64,000 nucleotides of DNA from Allopseudospirillum japonicum (GTDB taxonomy: Bacteria; Pseudomonadota; Gammaproteobacteria; Pseudomonadales; Halomonadaceae): NCBI RefSeq assembly GCF_900108915.1, contig NZ_FNYH01000003.1, positions 124,001 through 188,000 of the forward strand, in the 5' to 3' direction. A program made the position numbers and the translations under genes. Below, in pieces: positions 37,606 through 47,174 of this stretch. The notes under the pieces were generated by a model. That model was not told where the DNA came from and did not search any database. It worked only from the letters and a program-made list of their open reading frames with translations. Each line of letters opens with the position of its first letter. Positions within the stretch are counted from its first letter, which is position 1.

Positions 37606-37622
37606 TTGACAGGGGGTGTCAA
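37606..37622. promoter_or_regulatory. Palindrome TTGACA-GGGGG-TGTCAA between the cyclase and NE0113 genes
   Basis: A perfect 6-bp inverted repeat with a 5-base G spacer lies between the end of the diguanylate cyclase gene (37640) and the start of the NE0113-family gene (37450). It has no T tract, so it is less likely a terminator and could be an operator or part of a promoter (the - strand reads TTGACA, a perfect -35, but no matching -10 was found at standard spacing). Confidence 0.4.
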
Positions 37623-37639
37623 CTTAAACCTCAGCGCCC

Positions 37640-40129
37640 CTAGAGTATGTCTTGATAATGCACCACACAGTTACGACCTTGTGCTTTCGCTTGATATAAG
37701 GCTTGATCTGCCGCTTGTAATAAATCCTGTGCTTGCATTTGTGTTTGCCAAGTACCGACACCCAGACTGATGGTTACCGGACGCCTTAATCCTTTAATGT
37801 GGCTTACCGCCTCTCTTAGACGCTGTGCACTCGCTATTGCCGCTGGTGCTGAGGTTTCAGCCAGTATCAGGACAAATTCCTCGCCACCATAGCGCGCAAA
37901 AAAATCACAGGATCTTTTAGTTTTTTCCAGCGTTTCTGCCACTTTACGTAAGGCAATATCACCGGCAGGATGTCCATAAGTGTCATTATATTGTTTAAAA
38001 TGGTCTATATCTAAAATCACTAAAGACAAAGATTCCATTTCTTGTTGTTGCATGGCATCTATTTCTTGTCGCAATCGTTTATTAAAGGCTCTGCGATTAT
38101 AAGCTTTAGTGAGTTCATCCGTTTCCACATCCAGTTTCAAATCAATATTTTCTTTTTCTAGTTGTTGACGAATCTGCACGAGTTGGTGGTTTTCCTGATG
38201 TGCTAGATCTAACAGAGTTTGCACTTGCGCTTGTGCTTTTTTGAGTTCAGAAACGTCAATGATCTGGGAAACAAAATATAATACTTTTCCTTGAATATCC
38301 CGTACGACAGAGACAACAAGTAAAATATAAACTAAATGACCTTGTTTATGTACATAACGTTTTTCTAGCTGATAATTTTCTAACTCCCCATCAATGACTT
38401 GATTTAAAAAATGTAAATCTGCATCTAAGTCATAAGGATAGGTAATATCTTGGAAGGTTAAGGCTAATAACTCCTCTTGTGTATAACCGACAATTTCACA
38501 TAATTTCGCATTGACTTCCAACCACTGGCCTTGAGGGCTAACAATCGCCATCCCCACTCCAGCATATTTAAAATTATTGTGAAAGGCTTCTTCACTTTGT
38601 CTTAGTTGTTCTTGTGCTTGCTTGCGTGCATTAATATTTTGTCGTATTCCATAAATCACCAAAGGATTTCCTTGCAGGTCATATTGAGCAATATAAGCTT
38701 TTTCCGCTATCCAAACCCAATGGCCATTTTTATGCTGTACGCGAAATTCGCATTCACAATTGTCTTGTTGGCCAGAAATACAGGCCTGCATTTTAGGCAA
38801 AATCGTTTTTAAATCACCTGGATGAATAAAGGCTTGCCAAGTTTCAGTATCCAAGTGCGCAAGGTGTGCCTCCTGCAACCCGAGAATACTTGCCCAATGC
38901 TGATTGACACTAAAAGTATCTGATTTTATATCCCATTCCCAAACTCCCAGTTGTGTCCCTTCAATCAAGGAATGGTAACGTGTATTTAAATCTAAGGTTT
39001 CTTGGATCGGTAAGCCTTCTGCGAGTAAGAAGATAATATCGTTATTATCATTATAAATCGGTCGCAAGCTCAATAAGATGGTAGTTGTGTTTTTTTCTTG
39101 CACACGAATTAAAGATTCATAAGAAACTTCTCCGCCTTTTGCTGCCGTTAAAATGCTGGCTTTTAACTTATTTTGTACTTCTTTAGAAATAGACCACCAG
39201 GGGGTATCCCAAAAATACTTTCCTATCACCTGCCATTCATGCAAATCACCCAAAGAAAGTGCTGTCTCATTTGCTTCTAACAGGAGTCCACTTGTAGTTA
39301 AAATACCAATAGCACCAAAACTAGAATTAAAAACACTACGGTACTTTTTTTCTTGGTCAATAAGTTTTTGTTGGTAACCTCTTACTTGACTAATATCTTG
39401 ACAGGTGCCATAAATAATTTCTTTATTAGCTTGATCTTTTGCAATAATCAACTTAACCCACTGGGCTTCACCGGCATTTTTTTTATTGAGTTTTACTTCA
39501 TGAATTAGATTTTCTTTTATATCGGCAGTTTCAAGCAACGTAAATAAATTACTGCCACCCTCAAAAAAATAAAAGAAATCTTCTTTTTCTAATAAAGTAG
39601 ATTTAACATCAAGCATTTTCTTTAGCACTGGACTAATAAATACATGGCCTGATACTAAATCCATTTCCCAAAAACCTATATTCGCTGCCTGATTGCAACG
39701 CTCTAATAATTCTTCTTTTTGTTTTAGTGCAGTCACATCCTGATGTGCCCCCAGCATACGGATTGCTTTGCCAGTGTGATCACGAATTGCCAACCCACGA
39801 CAGCGAATCCATACCGTATGACCTTGCGCATGTTGATAACGCACGGTTTGATCATAAGGATATTGAGGATCTTGACAGTGTTGATGAAAATTATGCACAG
39901 CAATCGCCAAATCTTCTTCAAAGATCATTGACTGCCAAGCGGCTGCTTTATGGGGCTTGGTTTCTGGATCATACCCTAGGGTTTGCCAGAACTTGGCACT
40001 CATCCACTCGTTTTCTGGCTGCTGTAAATCCCAATACCAAATCCCATCTAAGGAAGATTCTTGGATAAAGTCAAAGATCTTAGAATCTTGCTGAATCAGC
40101 TGATAAAGCTCTTTTTTTAGATAATGCAT
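37640..40129 (-). CDS. Diguanylate cyclase with five PAS domains
   Basis: The 829-residue soluble protein has five PAS-like modules, beginning near SLDGIWYWDLQQPENEW, GFWEMDLVSGHVFISP, SSFGAIGILTTSGLLLEAN, LGVWEWDIKSDTFSVNQHW and FKYAGVGMAIVSPQGQWLEV. A coiled-coil (about 640-670) leads to GGDEF. The cyclase active site GGEEF is intact at 748-752, and RSCD at 739-742 is the RxxD inhibitory site placed five residues before it. LVILDIDHFKQYNDTYGH is the metal-binding strand. It should make c-di-GMP with product feedback. No membrane segments are seen; ligands of the PAS domains are unknown. There is no EAL domain. Confidence 0.93.
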   Translation of the reverse strand: MHYLKKELYQLIQQDSKIFDFIQESSLDGIWYWDLQQPENEWMSAKFWQTLGYDPETKPHKAAAWQSMIFEEDLAIAVHNFHQHCQDPQYPYDQTVRYQHAQGHTVWIRCRGLAIRDHTGKAIRMLGAHQDVTALKQKEELLERCNQAANIGFWEMDLVSGHVFISPVLKKMLDVKSTLLEKEDFFYFFEGGSNLFTLLETADIKENLIHEVKLNKKNAGEAQWVKLIIAKDQANKEIIYGTCQDISQVRGYQQKLIDQEKKYRSVFNSSFGAIGILTTSGLLLEANETALSLGDLHEWQVIGKYFWDTPWWSISKEVQNKLKASILTAAKGGEVSYESLIRVQEKNTTTILLSLRPIYNDNNDIIFLLAEGLPIQETLDLNTRYHSLIEGTQLGVWEWDIKSDTFSVNQHWASILGLQEAHLAHLDTETWQAFIHPGDLKTILPKMQACISGQQDNCECEFRVQHKNGHWVWIAEKAYIAQYDLQGNPLVIYGIRQNINARKQAQEQLRQSEEAFHNNFKYAGVGMAIVSPQGQWLEVNAKLCEIVGYTQEELLALTFQDITYPYDLDADLHFLNQVIDGELENYQLEKRYVHKQGHLVYILLVVSVVRDIQGKVLYFVSQIIDVSELKKAQAQVQTLLDLAHQENHQLVQIRQQLEKENIDLKLDVETDELTKAYNRRAFNKRLRQEIDAMQQQEMESLSLVILDIDHFKQYNDTYGHPAGDIALRKVAETLEKTKRSCDFFARYGGEEFVLILAETSAPAAIASAQRLREAVSHIKGLRRPVTISLGVGTWQTQMQAQDLLQAADQALYQAKAQGRNCVVHYQDIL

Positions 40130-40255
40130 AAGCTAAATTCTTTTAATAAAACAAAAATTTAGATTAATAGATAGGTTTATTAAGGTCAAGGGTGAATCTT
40201 ATGGCATAAACATAAAATTTACCCTTACATAGAAAAATTAACAAACAGAGACAAG

Positions 40256-40966
40256 TTAAAAGGCAGGATCCGAAATCCCTAAAGAGGCATTCTTTCTAAA
40301 CCAGCCGGTGATACTTAAGCGTTCACGATAAGTTATACTTACTTCATGGGGCATCATTTCACTGAGAAAACACACAAAAGTACCAGATTCAGGTAAAACC
40401 TGTGCGATTTGTTGGTGTTGATCTTGGGGGTTATATAAACACATGGCGCCGCCTTGGTGTGCTTGCCAGTTTTCATTAAGATATAAAATACTGGTTACTA
40501 CACGATTAGAGCGCCCACGAAAAGCATCTAAATGCGTTGCATAAAAACTCTGTGGGGGGAAGCAAGCATAATGGCTTTCATATTCAAATAAGCCTAAAAA
40601 TAATTCACGGTTAATTGTATTTTGCAATTGCTGCATTAAATCTAAATAGGCCTTTTGTGTTGGCGTGGTATTTTTTAGCCAATAAGTCAGATCACTGCGA
40701 ATATTAGGCGCTTGGATATAATCTTGACCACGTCCTATTCCGGCCGGTTGCATAGTTTCTTGCTGATATAATTGCTGGGCTTCTGTGCGCAATGCTTGAC
40801 ATAAGGTGGTGGGGATAAAGTGTTCTGCAATAAAGTAGCCTTGCGCTACCAAGGCATCAATCACAGGATAAAAATCAACCTCTGTAGTCAACGCCGCCTG
40901 ATTGACAGACGGCGCTAGATCTTGGGTCGTGGCAACTCGCTCTAATATCGCTGCGGATGACTCCAT
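40256..40966 (-). CDS. 2-oxoglutarate/Fe(II) oxygenase, prolyl-hydroxylase-like
   Basis: The 236-residue protein has the double-stranded beta-helix iron site: His145 and Asp147 in YATHLDAFRG, His207 in MMPHEVSIT, and the 2-oxoglutarate-binding Arg216 in ERLSITGWFR. GIGRGQDYIQAPNIRSDLT, ELFLGLFEYESHYACFPPQ and SILYLNENW match the Pseudomonas prolyl hydroxylase (PPHD), which modifies EF-Tu. Such an assignment is by memory, and the substrate here is unproven. ATG 40966 has AAGGAG 6 bases upstream. It follows tcdA by 15 bases, so two genes that act on the translation apparatus are probably cotranscribed. Confidence 0.85.
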   Translation of the reverse strand: MESSAAILERVATTQDLAPSVNQAALTTEVDFYPVIDALVAQGYFIAEHFIPTTLCQALRTEAQQLYQQETMQPAGIGRGQDYIQAPNIRSDLTYWLKNTTPTQKAYLDLMQQLQNTINRELFLGLFEYESHYACFPPQSFYATHLDAFRGRSNRVVTSILYLNENWQAHQGGAMCLYNPQDQHQQIAQVLPESGTFVCFLSEMMPHEVSITYRERLSITGWFRKNASLGISDPAF

Positions 40967-40981
40967 AAGGTACTCCTTTAA

Positions 40982-41776
40982 TTATTTGGCTAATTTGCTT
41001 AAGACACGAGATACAGCAACAAAGGCAAAACTGGCGGTGACAAAACTGGCCGCACCAAAACCACTACGACAGTCCAAACGCATTGGCTCATGGGCAGAGG
41101 CAGCCGGCCTTTGCTGACAGATCCCACCCTCTGCAGTTGGATATACGGGCGCTTGATCAGAAAACACACATTCCAAATCAAAGCGGCGTTTAGGGTTGCG
41201 GCTAAAATGGTATTCGCGTCTGAGGCGGTTACGCACTTTTGCCAACAGAGGGTCTTGATGGACTCGGGTTAAATCCGCGGTTTGAATCCGTGTGGGATCG
41301 GTTTGTCCACCAGCACCGCCAATGCAAATCACTTTTTGCTTACGGCGTCGACACCACGCCAACAAAGCCGTTTTTGCGGGCACACTATCAATGGCATCAA
41401 TCACATAATCAAAGCCATTTCCCAAAAGATCTTGTAAATTTTCTGCGCGAATAAAAGTGTGTTGGCAGTGGACTTGGCAGTCTGGGTTGATTTCTGCAAT
41501 CCGTTCCGCCATCACTTGGATTTTCGATCGACCGACAGTTGAGCTCAATGCATGGATTTGTCGATTGATATTCGAGGTACATACATCATCCAAATCGATT
41601 AGGGTTAAATGTCCAATCCCTGAGCGTGCCAAAGCTTCCGCAGCCCAAGCCCCCACACCGCCAATGCCAATAATGGCAATATGCGCTTGTGCAAATCGCT
41701 GCAAACCTGCCTCACCATACAAGCGCCCGATACCACCAAAACGAAATAAATAATCATCATTAAGGGGAGTTACCAT
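40982..41776 (-). CDS. tcdA: tRNA threonylcarbamoyladenosine dehydratase
   Basis: TcdA (CsdL) is an E1-like enzyme that dehydrates t6A37 of tRNA to the cyclic form ct6A with ATP. The 264-residue protein has RFGGIGRLYGEAGLQRF, the nucleotide-binding IAIIGIGGVGAWAAEALARS, LIDLDDVCTSNINRQIHAL, and VIDAIDSVPAKTALLAWC. The C-terminal hydrophobic segment (GFGAASFVTASFAFVAVSRV) is family-typical. ATG 41776 has AAAGAG 7 bases upstream. It heads a run of - strand genes leading to the 2OG oxygenase. Confidence 0.94.
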   Translation of the reverse strand: MVTPLNDDYLFRFGGIGRLYGEAGLQRFAQAHIAIIGIGGVGAWAAEALARSGIGHLTLIDLDDVCTSNINRQIHALSSTVGRSKIQVMAERIAEINPDCQVHCQHTFIRAENLQDLLGNGFDYVIDAIDSVPAKTALLAWCRRRKQKVICIGGAGGQTDPTRIQTADLTRVHQDPLLAKVRNRLRREYHFSRNPKRRFDLECVFSDQAPVYPTAEGGICQQRPAASAHEPMRLDCRSGFGAASFVTASFAFVAVSRVLSKLAK

Positions 41777-41920
41777 ATCAATCTCTTTAAAATCAATGAA
41801 TTAAATCTAAAAGCTACGCCTAAGATCCAAACGCCTTGCTGTAGGCACCTGTGTTAAGATGCCTGCTAGTTTTTTCCATTTTTTGGGCCGCATTTTGCTT
41901 GAGGCAACTATACACAAGTT

Positions 41921-42556
41921 ATGCATTTTCCACCTACACAAAGACCGCATCCCCAAAGGCTGACGCCACCTATTTGGCTGCCTCAGGATGCGGTGCCTGT
42001 ACACCAACAACGCTTGGCCGCTTGGCCTAACTTGCCTTGGGCTCCTTTGGCCACGAAAGGCGCTCTTCCTGCTTTATGGCGGCCTTGGTTAAGTGAACGT
42101 GGCTCGCTCACGCTGGCTTTGTCTAGATACCAAGGCACGCAAGTACAAGTGCAAGTGCTGCAAGAAGCTTATACGCGTGCCAGTGCGCACGAGGCGCATG
42201 TATTGCGTATCAGACAAGAGACACCCGTATGGGCACGGCATGTCCTGCTGCGTTTGCAGGGGCATGCTTGGGTCTTTGCACGCACGCTCGTCCCCAAACA
42301 TGCACAAAATTTAATTCAACGTCTGCAACCTTTAGGAAATCAAGCCTTAGGTTCTTGGTTATTCCAACAAAAACACATCCGTCGCCAAGCCTTATGGGTC
42401 ACCCAAGCGCCTCATCTGCGCCAACAATTGGGTATACATTGGGGACGGGGATCTTGTTTTCTATGGCAGCAACAAGGCATTTGGGTCAGCGAATTTTTTC
42501 TTGCACCCATGTATCAGGCTTTGATCCAGCAAGCGGCTTTGAGGAATCAAATATGA
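41921..42556 (+). CDS. ubiC: Chorismate lyase
   Basis: UbiC splits chorismate into pyruvate and 4-hydroxybenzoate, the first step of ubiquinone synthesis. The 211-residue protein shows [52 protein letters not shown] and [11 protein letters not shown], and the terminal ISE/VSEFFL-like strand, all typical. The family is variable, but the location directly upstream of ubiA (4-base overlap) confirms it. GAGG lies 14 bases upstream of ATG 41921. Confidence 0.93.
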   Translation: MHFPPTQRPHPQRLTPPIWLPQDAVPVHQQRLAAWPNLPWAPLATKGALPALWRPWLSERGSLTLALSRYQGTQVQVQVLQEAYTRASAHEAHVLRIRQETPVWARHVLLRLQGHAWVFARTLVPKHAQNLIQRLQPLGNQALGSWLFQQKHIRRQALWVTQAPHLRQQLGIHWGRGSCFLWQQQGIWVSEFFLAPMYQALIQQAALRNQI

Positions 42557-43440
42557 GTAATGCAAACGGGTATCTTCCACAACAAAGTTGGCCTTCTTTT
42601 TCCGCACTGATCCGTCTAATGCGTTTAGATCGCCCGATTGGCACCTGGCTCTTAATGTGGCCCACGTTATGGGCTCTTTGGTTGGCAGCTCAGGGGATGC
42701 CGCAAGTCTCTGTACTGATCATTTTTACTTTAGGGGTGATTTTGATGCGTGCTGCTGGCTGTGTCATCAATGATTATGCAGATCGCCACTTTGACGGGCA
42801 CGTCAAACGCACCGCGCAACGGCCTTTGGCTCAGGGGGAAGTCAGCGAACAACAAGCCTTAGGCTTATTTGCTGTTTTATGTGTCAGTGCTTTTGGCTTA
42901 GTACTTTTTACCAACAGCTTAACCATAGAACTTTCCGTTGGTGGTGTCGCTTTAGCAGCGATTTATCCCTTTATGAAGCGTTACACCCATTGGCCACAAA
43001 TGGTTTTAGGGGCGGCTTTTTCGTGGGCTATTCCCATGGCTTTTGCTGCCCAAAGTGAGCAAGTCCCCTTGTTGGCTTGGTGTTTATTTTTAGCCAATCT
43101 GCTCTGGACTGTTGCCTATGATACCGCGTATGCCATGGTCGATAGAGATGATGATTTAAAAATCGGGATTAAATCCACTGCCGTACTCTTCGGGCGTTAT
43201 GATGTTAGCATCATTGTGGGTCTACAAATCAGCACCTTAACCATTTTATACCTGATTGGGCATATGGCGGCATTAGGTTGGGCTTATCATCTTGGTTTAG
43301 TGGGTGCAGCTGGCTTATTTATTTATCAGTTTACGCTGATTCGTACCCGAGAAAGAGACGCTTGTTTTCGCGCTTTTTTAAATAATCATTATGTCGGTAT
43401 GCTGATTTTTATTGGTTTACTACTTGATTTGGGAGTTTAA
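42553..43440 (+). CDS. ubiA: 4-hydroxybenzoate octaprenyltransferase
   Basis: UbiA is the multi-helix membrane enzyme that attaches the isoprenoid tail to 4-hydroxybenzoate. Both Asp-rich motifs are present: [15 protein letters not shown] and [37 protein letters not shown] starts the first membrane segment. ATG 42553 overlaps the ubiC stop (ATGA) and has GAGGA 8 bases upstream, giving the usual 295 residues. The same frame is open for another 108 codons upstream but that part overlaps ubiC and is not homologous. Confidence 0.96.
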   Translation: MSNANGYLPQQSWPSFSALIRLMRLDRPIGTWLLMWPTLWALWLAAQGMPQVSVLIIFTLGVILMRAAGCVINDYADRHFDGHVKRTAQRPLAQGEVSEQQALGLFAVLCVSAFGLVLFTNSLTIELSVGGVALAAIYPFMKRYTHWPQMVLGAAFSWAIPMAFAAQSEQVPLLAWCLFLANLLWTVAYDTAYAMVDRDDDLKIGIKSTAVLFGRYDVSIIVGLQISTLTILYLIGHMAALGWAYHLGLVGAAGLFIYQFTLIRTRERDACFRAFLNNHYVGMLIFIGLLLDLGV

Positions 43441-43442
43441 CC

Positions 43443-44489
43443 ATGGCTCAAGGAAGATTCCAACAGGACTTTGCCGTCGATTTACCCCTTATCCAAGCTC
43501 CTATGGCAGGGGTACAAGATGCAGCGTTAGCCCTCGCGGTCAACCAAGCAGGAGGCTTAGGCTCGCTACCCTGTGCTATGTTGGATCTTGAGACCTTGGT
43601 AAGCGAGCTCACCCATCTTAAGGCCCATACCTGTCGGCCGGTTAATTTAAACTTTTTTTGCCATCAAGTCCCTGCGTACGATCCACACCAACAAACACAA
43701 TGGCGTCAACGATTACAGCCTTACTTTGATGAATTGGGTATCACGTCCAATACCTTGCCTACAGGGGCAAGCCGTATTCCTTTTGATCATCAAGTGGCCA
43801 ATGCGATCGAACCCTTTCAACCTGCAATCATCAGTTTTCACTTCGGCTTACCTGAACCTAGCTTATTGCAACGGGTAAAAACCTGGGGTACCAAAATCCT
43901 AGCTTCTGCCACCACGGTTGCAGAAGCACTTTGGTTAGAATCTCAAGGCGTGGATGCCATTATTGCGCAGGGATTAGAAGCCGGTGGGCACAGAGGCATG
44001 TTTCTTTCGACAGATCTCAACACCCAAATGGGACTCTTTGCCCTTTTGCCGCAAATTGTGGCACAAGTGCAAGTACCTGTAATTGCTGCAGGGGGTATTA
44101 GCGATGCGCAAGGTGTGCAAGCGGCACTGACTTTAGGAGCGGATGCGGTCCAGGTTGGCAGTGCTTATTTATTGTGTACAGAGGCGAAAACCTCTGCGCT
44201 ACATAAGGCCGCGATTCAAAGTCCAAGGGCACACAAGACCGCTATTACTTGTATTTTTTCCGGTAAACCTGCGCGCGGTATTGTCAATCGTGCCATGCAG
44301 GAAATCGGTACCATGCCGAACCAAGTTCCCGCGTTTCCTTATGCGTCTATTGAAATGGGGGCTTTGCGCAGCCAAGCTGAGACCTTAGGCCTTGATGATT
44401 TCACGCCACTTTGGTGCGGACAAAATACTTCAGGTTGTGCGCCAATTTCTGCAACAGAACTCACTTTAAGGCTGGCAGGTTTAGCATAG
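43443..44489 (+). CDS. Nitronate monooxygenase family FMN enzyme
   Basis: The 348-residue TIM-barrel protein has the N-terminal PLIQAPMAGVQDAALALAV, the glycine motif QGLEAGGHRGMF with the catalytic His, PVIAAGGISDAQGVQAAL for the FMN phosphate, and GADAVQVGSAYL. These define the 2-nitropropane dioxygenase/nitronate monooxygenase family, which detoxifies alkyl nitronates or acts on related flavin substrates. ATG 43443 is 2 bases after the ubiA stop with GGGAG 8 bases upstream, so it may be cotranscribed with ubiCA. Physiological substrate unknown. Confidence 0.9.
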   Translation: MAQGRFQQDFAVDLPLIQAPMAGVQDAALALAVNQAGGLGSLPCAMLDLETLVSELTHLKAHTCRPVNLNFFCHQVPAYDPHQQTQWRQRLQPYFDELGITSNTLPTGASRIPFDHQVANAIEPFQPAIISFHFGLPEPSLLQRVKTWGTKILASATTVAEALWLESQGVDAIIAQGLEAGGHRGMFLSTDLNTQMGLFALLPQIVAQVQVPVIAAGGISDAQGVQAALTLGADAVQVGSAYLLCTEAKTSALHKAAIQSPRAHKTAITCIFSGKPARGIVNRAMQEIGTMPNQVPAFPYASIEMGALRSQAETLGLDDFTPLWCGQNTSGCAPISATELTLRLAGLA

Positions 44490-44535
44490 CGTGAGTGCTC
44501 CCCGCTCGATCGGGCGAGGCCTGACACAGGTTTTG

Positions 44536-44922
44536 CTAATCCAAGCGTACCGCTTTAATCAAGCTGGCTTGTCTGCTAGCGCCTGCTGCTTCTAAGGCTT
44601 GCAAATATTTTTGCCAAAGTGCGCTTTGATTTTGCCCCAAATCAAGCAAATAATCCCAAGTGTACAAGCCAGTATCATGACCATCATCAAACACAATTTT
44701 TAACGCATAATGTCCTGTTGGCACTAAGGCACTAATTTCTACTTCATTTTTTCCATACTGTAATACCGGTTTGCCGTGACCACGCACTTCTGCAGAAGGC
44801 GAATGTACCCGTAAAAATTCTGCAGATAGCCGATAAGTTTGTCCATCAGCATAGGTCAGTTCTAATTCGCGTGTGCGTCTGTGGTAATGAATCCCTGTCG
44901 GGATAACCGCTTCTGTAGACAT
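44536..44922 (-). CDS. DUF971 domain protein
   Basis: The 128-residue protein has the DUF971 (GBBH-like N-terminal) pattern: RTRELELTYADGQTYRLSAE, LRVHSPSAEVRGHG, ALKIVFDDGHDTGLYTWDYL. The domain is linked to iron-sulfur or hydroxylase proteins in larger relatives; the stand-alone bacterial form has no proven role. In pseudomonads a DUF971 gene follows hslVU, but here it lies far from hslVU, beside a convergent nitronate monooxygenase gene. AAGAGG precedes ATG 44922. Confidence 0.85.
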   Translation of the reverse strand: MSTEAVIPTGIHYHRRTRELELTYADGQTYRLSAEFLRVHSPSAEVRGHGKPVLQYGKNEVEISALVPTGHYALKIVFDDGHDTGLYTWDYLLDLGQNQSALWQKYLQALEAAGASRQASLIKAVRLD

Positions 44923-44961
44923 TAGGCTGCACCTCTTGCAGAAAAAGCAAAATTTTTTGAC

Positions 44962-44987
44962 AAAAAAAGCAGGGAATCGCTCCCTGC
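44962..44987 (-). terminator. Terminator of typA
   Basis: On the - strand GCAGGGA and TCCCTGC (44987-44981 and 44975-44969) form a perfect 7-bp stem with a 5-base loop followed by a run of seven T. It starts 32 bases after the typA stop. Confidence 0.88.
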
Positions 44988-45018
44988 TTATTGGTTTTCC
45001 GACTTTACTGCGGCGTGA

Positions 45019-46836
45019 TTAACGCGATTGGCGTTTACGCTCGTTTTCATTCAGCAGTTTTTTACGCATCCGAATAAAGTTCGGCGTCACTTCCACTAAC
45101 TCATCGTCGTCGATAAATTCTAACGCTTGCTCCAAAGTGAATTTCACCGGCGGCGTTAAAATAATATTTTCATCTGAACCGGAAGCGCGCATATTATCGA
45201 GTTTTTTGGCCTTCGTGGGGTTGACCACCAAATCATTAGCACGCGCATGGATCCCGACAATCATGCCTTCGTAGACTTCAATCCCAGGACTAATACATAA
45301 GCGGCCACGGTCTTGCAGGTTAAACAAGGCATACCCCAAGACTTTACCCGCACACATGGAGATTAACACCCCATTAATACGGTGTTCCACACTGCCATCA
45401 CGGATAGGACCGTAATGATCAAAAATACTGGTTAAGATGCCCGTACCTGAGGTGAGGGTCATAAATTGGTTACGAAAACCAATCAAGCCACGTGAAGGAA
45501 TGATGTAATCTAAACGAATGCGCCCTTTGCCATCCGGCAGCATATTGCGCAAGTCTCCTTTACGCTTACCCAGCTCTTCCATAATAGAGCCTTGGTGCTG
45601 TTCTTCGATATCAACGATCAGCTCCTCGTAAGGTTCCATTTTCTCGCCATCAATTTCTTTGATGATCACTTCAGGACGAGAAACGCCAAGCTCGTATCCT
45701 TCACGACGCATGGTTTCAATCAAGACCGATAAGTGCAGTTCACCACGACCAGAAACACGGAATTTATCTGGGCTCTCGGTTTCTTCCACACGCAAGGCTA
45801 CGTTGTGAATGAGCTCACGTTCTAAACGTTCTTTGATATTACGGCTAGTAATATACTTGCCGTCTTTGCCTGCAAAAGGTGAATCATTGACTTGGAAGGT
45901 CATAGTCACCGTCGGCTCATCTACGGTCAACGCAGGCAAGGCTTCTGGCTGGCTTGGATCACACAAGGTATCTGAGATATTGAGTGGATCAACCCCAGTG
46001 ATACAAATAATATCACCTGCAGTCGCCAATAAGGCATCTTGGCGTTGCAGACCGAGATAAGTCATGACTTGACCGATTTTACCTTTGCGCTCACGCCCTT
46101 GGCTATCGACCACAATAATTTGTTGGTTCGTTTTGACTGTACCTCGGGTCACACGTCCAACGCCGATAACCCCAACATAACTGGAGTAATCCAAAGCAGA
46201 AATCTGCATTTGGAACGGGCCTTCCGCATCGACTTGCGGTGGAGGTACCAGCTTCACAATCGCTTCAAATAACGGCGTCATATCTTCCGCCATATTTTCA
46301 GGATCATTCCCTGCTAAACCATTGAGAGCAGAAGCATAAATCACAGGAAAATCAAGCTGCTCTTCTGTCGCACCTAGATTATCAAACAGATCAAAGACTT
46401 GATCCATAACCCAATCAGGGCGAGCGCCTGGGCGATCAATTTTATTAATGACAACAATCGGTTTAAGACCACGCGCAAAGGCTTTTTGGGTCACAAAACG
46501 CGTTTGTGGCATAGGGCCATCAACGGCATCAACCAACAAAAGTACAGAATCAACCATAGAAAGCACACGTTCGACTTCGCCACCGAAGTCCGCGTGTCCT
46601 GGTGTATCAACGATATTAATGTGGTATTCGTTCCAGTTGATCGCAGTATTTTTCGCCAAAATCGTAATACCGCGTTCGCGTTCTTGGTCGTTGGAATCCA
46701 TGATGCGCTCAGCATCCGCTTCTTTACGATCTAGAGTACCGGATTGCTTCAACAATTTATCAACCAAGGTGGTTTTACCGTGGTCAACGTGCGCGATGAT
46801 CGCAATATTACGTAAATTATTGATTTCAGAAGACAT
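45019..46836 (-). CDS. typA: Translational GTPase TypA/BipA
   Basis: BipA is a ribosome-binding GTPase related to EF-G and LepA, needed for 50S assembly in the cold and for stress adaptation. The 605 residues show G1 AHVDHGKTTLVDKLL, G2 RERGITILAKNTA, G3 DTPGHADFGGEVERVL, G4 INKIDRPGARP, and the C-terminal domain with EVYEGMIVGIHARANDLVVN and RASGSDENIIL. Length and order are typical. It is a single-gene unit, with its own terminator, divergent from the chemoreceptor gene. Confidence 0.97.
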   Translation of the reverse strand: MSSEINNLRNIAIIAHVDHGKTTLVDKLLKQSGTLDRKEADAERIMDSNDQERERGITILAKNTAINWNEYHINIVDTPGHADFGGEVERVLSMVDSVLLLVDAVDGPMPQTRFVTQKAFARGLKPIVVINKIDRPGARPDWVMDQVFDLFDNLGATEEQLDFPVIYASALNGLAGNDPENMAEDMTPLFEAIVKLVPPPQVDAEGPFQMQISALDYSSYVGVIGVGRVTRGTVKTNQQIIVVDSQGRERKGKIGQVMTYLGLQRQDALLATAGDIICITGVDPLNISDTLCDPSQPEALPALTVDEPTVTMTFQVNDSPFAGKDGKYITSRNIKERLERELIHNVALRVEETESPDKFRVSGRGELHLSVLIETMRREGYELGVSRPEVIIKEIDGEKMEPYEELIVDIEEQHQGSIMEELGKRKGDLRNMLPDGKGRIRLDYIIPSRGLIGFRNQFMTLTSGTGILTSIFDHYGPIRDGSVEHRINGVLISMCAGKVLGYALFNLQDRGRLCISPGIEVYEGMIVGIHARANDLVVNPTKAKKLDNMRASGSDENIILTPPVKFTLEQALEFIDDDELVEVTPNFIRMRKKLLNENERKRQSR

Positions 46837-47174
46837 AAAAGGTGCTTTACCTGTTTTGATATAGAGGTTTGTACATCAAAATTTGTACGCACCTCAACAT
46901 GTATTCCCAGCGGAATGGCTAGGAATGAAAAATAAAAGGTGAAAGATTGTACATGGTTTCATCTTGCAGAGATATGAATTTCTTGACAGAAACTTTTCAA
47001 TTTCTGTCTTCTGCTTGTTCTTATGCTGTCACGACTCAAGGTTAGGCTTGGTAAACATCACAAAAAAGATGTTACTTTTTTTCACATATATAGATATGCT
47101 AAGTATTCCCTTGTCTTACCCTTGAGTGCGATCTACCCGCTAAACCCGACGTCAACGTCAAGGAGCTTTTCAGC
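46837..47174. other. Divergent regulatory gap between typA and the chemoreceptor gene
   Basis: The 338-base gap has no gene. It must hold the promoters of both flanking genes. The clearest structure is a perfect inverted repeat, GACAGAAA (46985-46992) and TTTCTGTC (47001-47008), with an 8-base spacer. TTGACA (46983-46988) overlaps its left arm but has no good -10 at 16-18 bases. AAGGAG lies 9 bases before the chemoreceptor start. Confidence 0.5.

Noticed and set aside
42229..42552. In-frame 108-codon upstream extension of ubiA
   Set aside because: It overlaps ubiC in another frame, has no homology, and the ATG at 42553 has a ribosome site and gives the family length.
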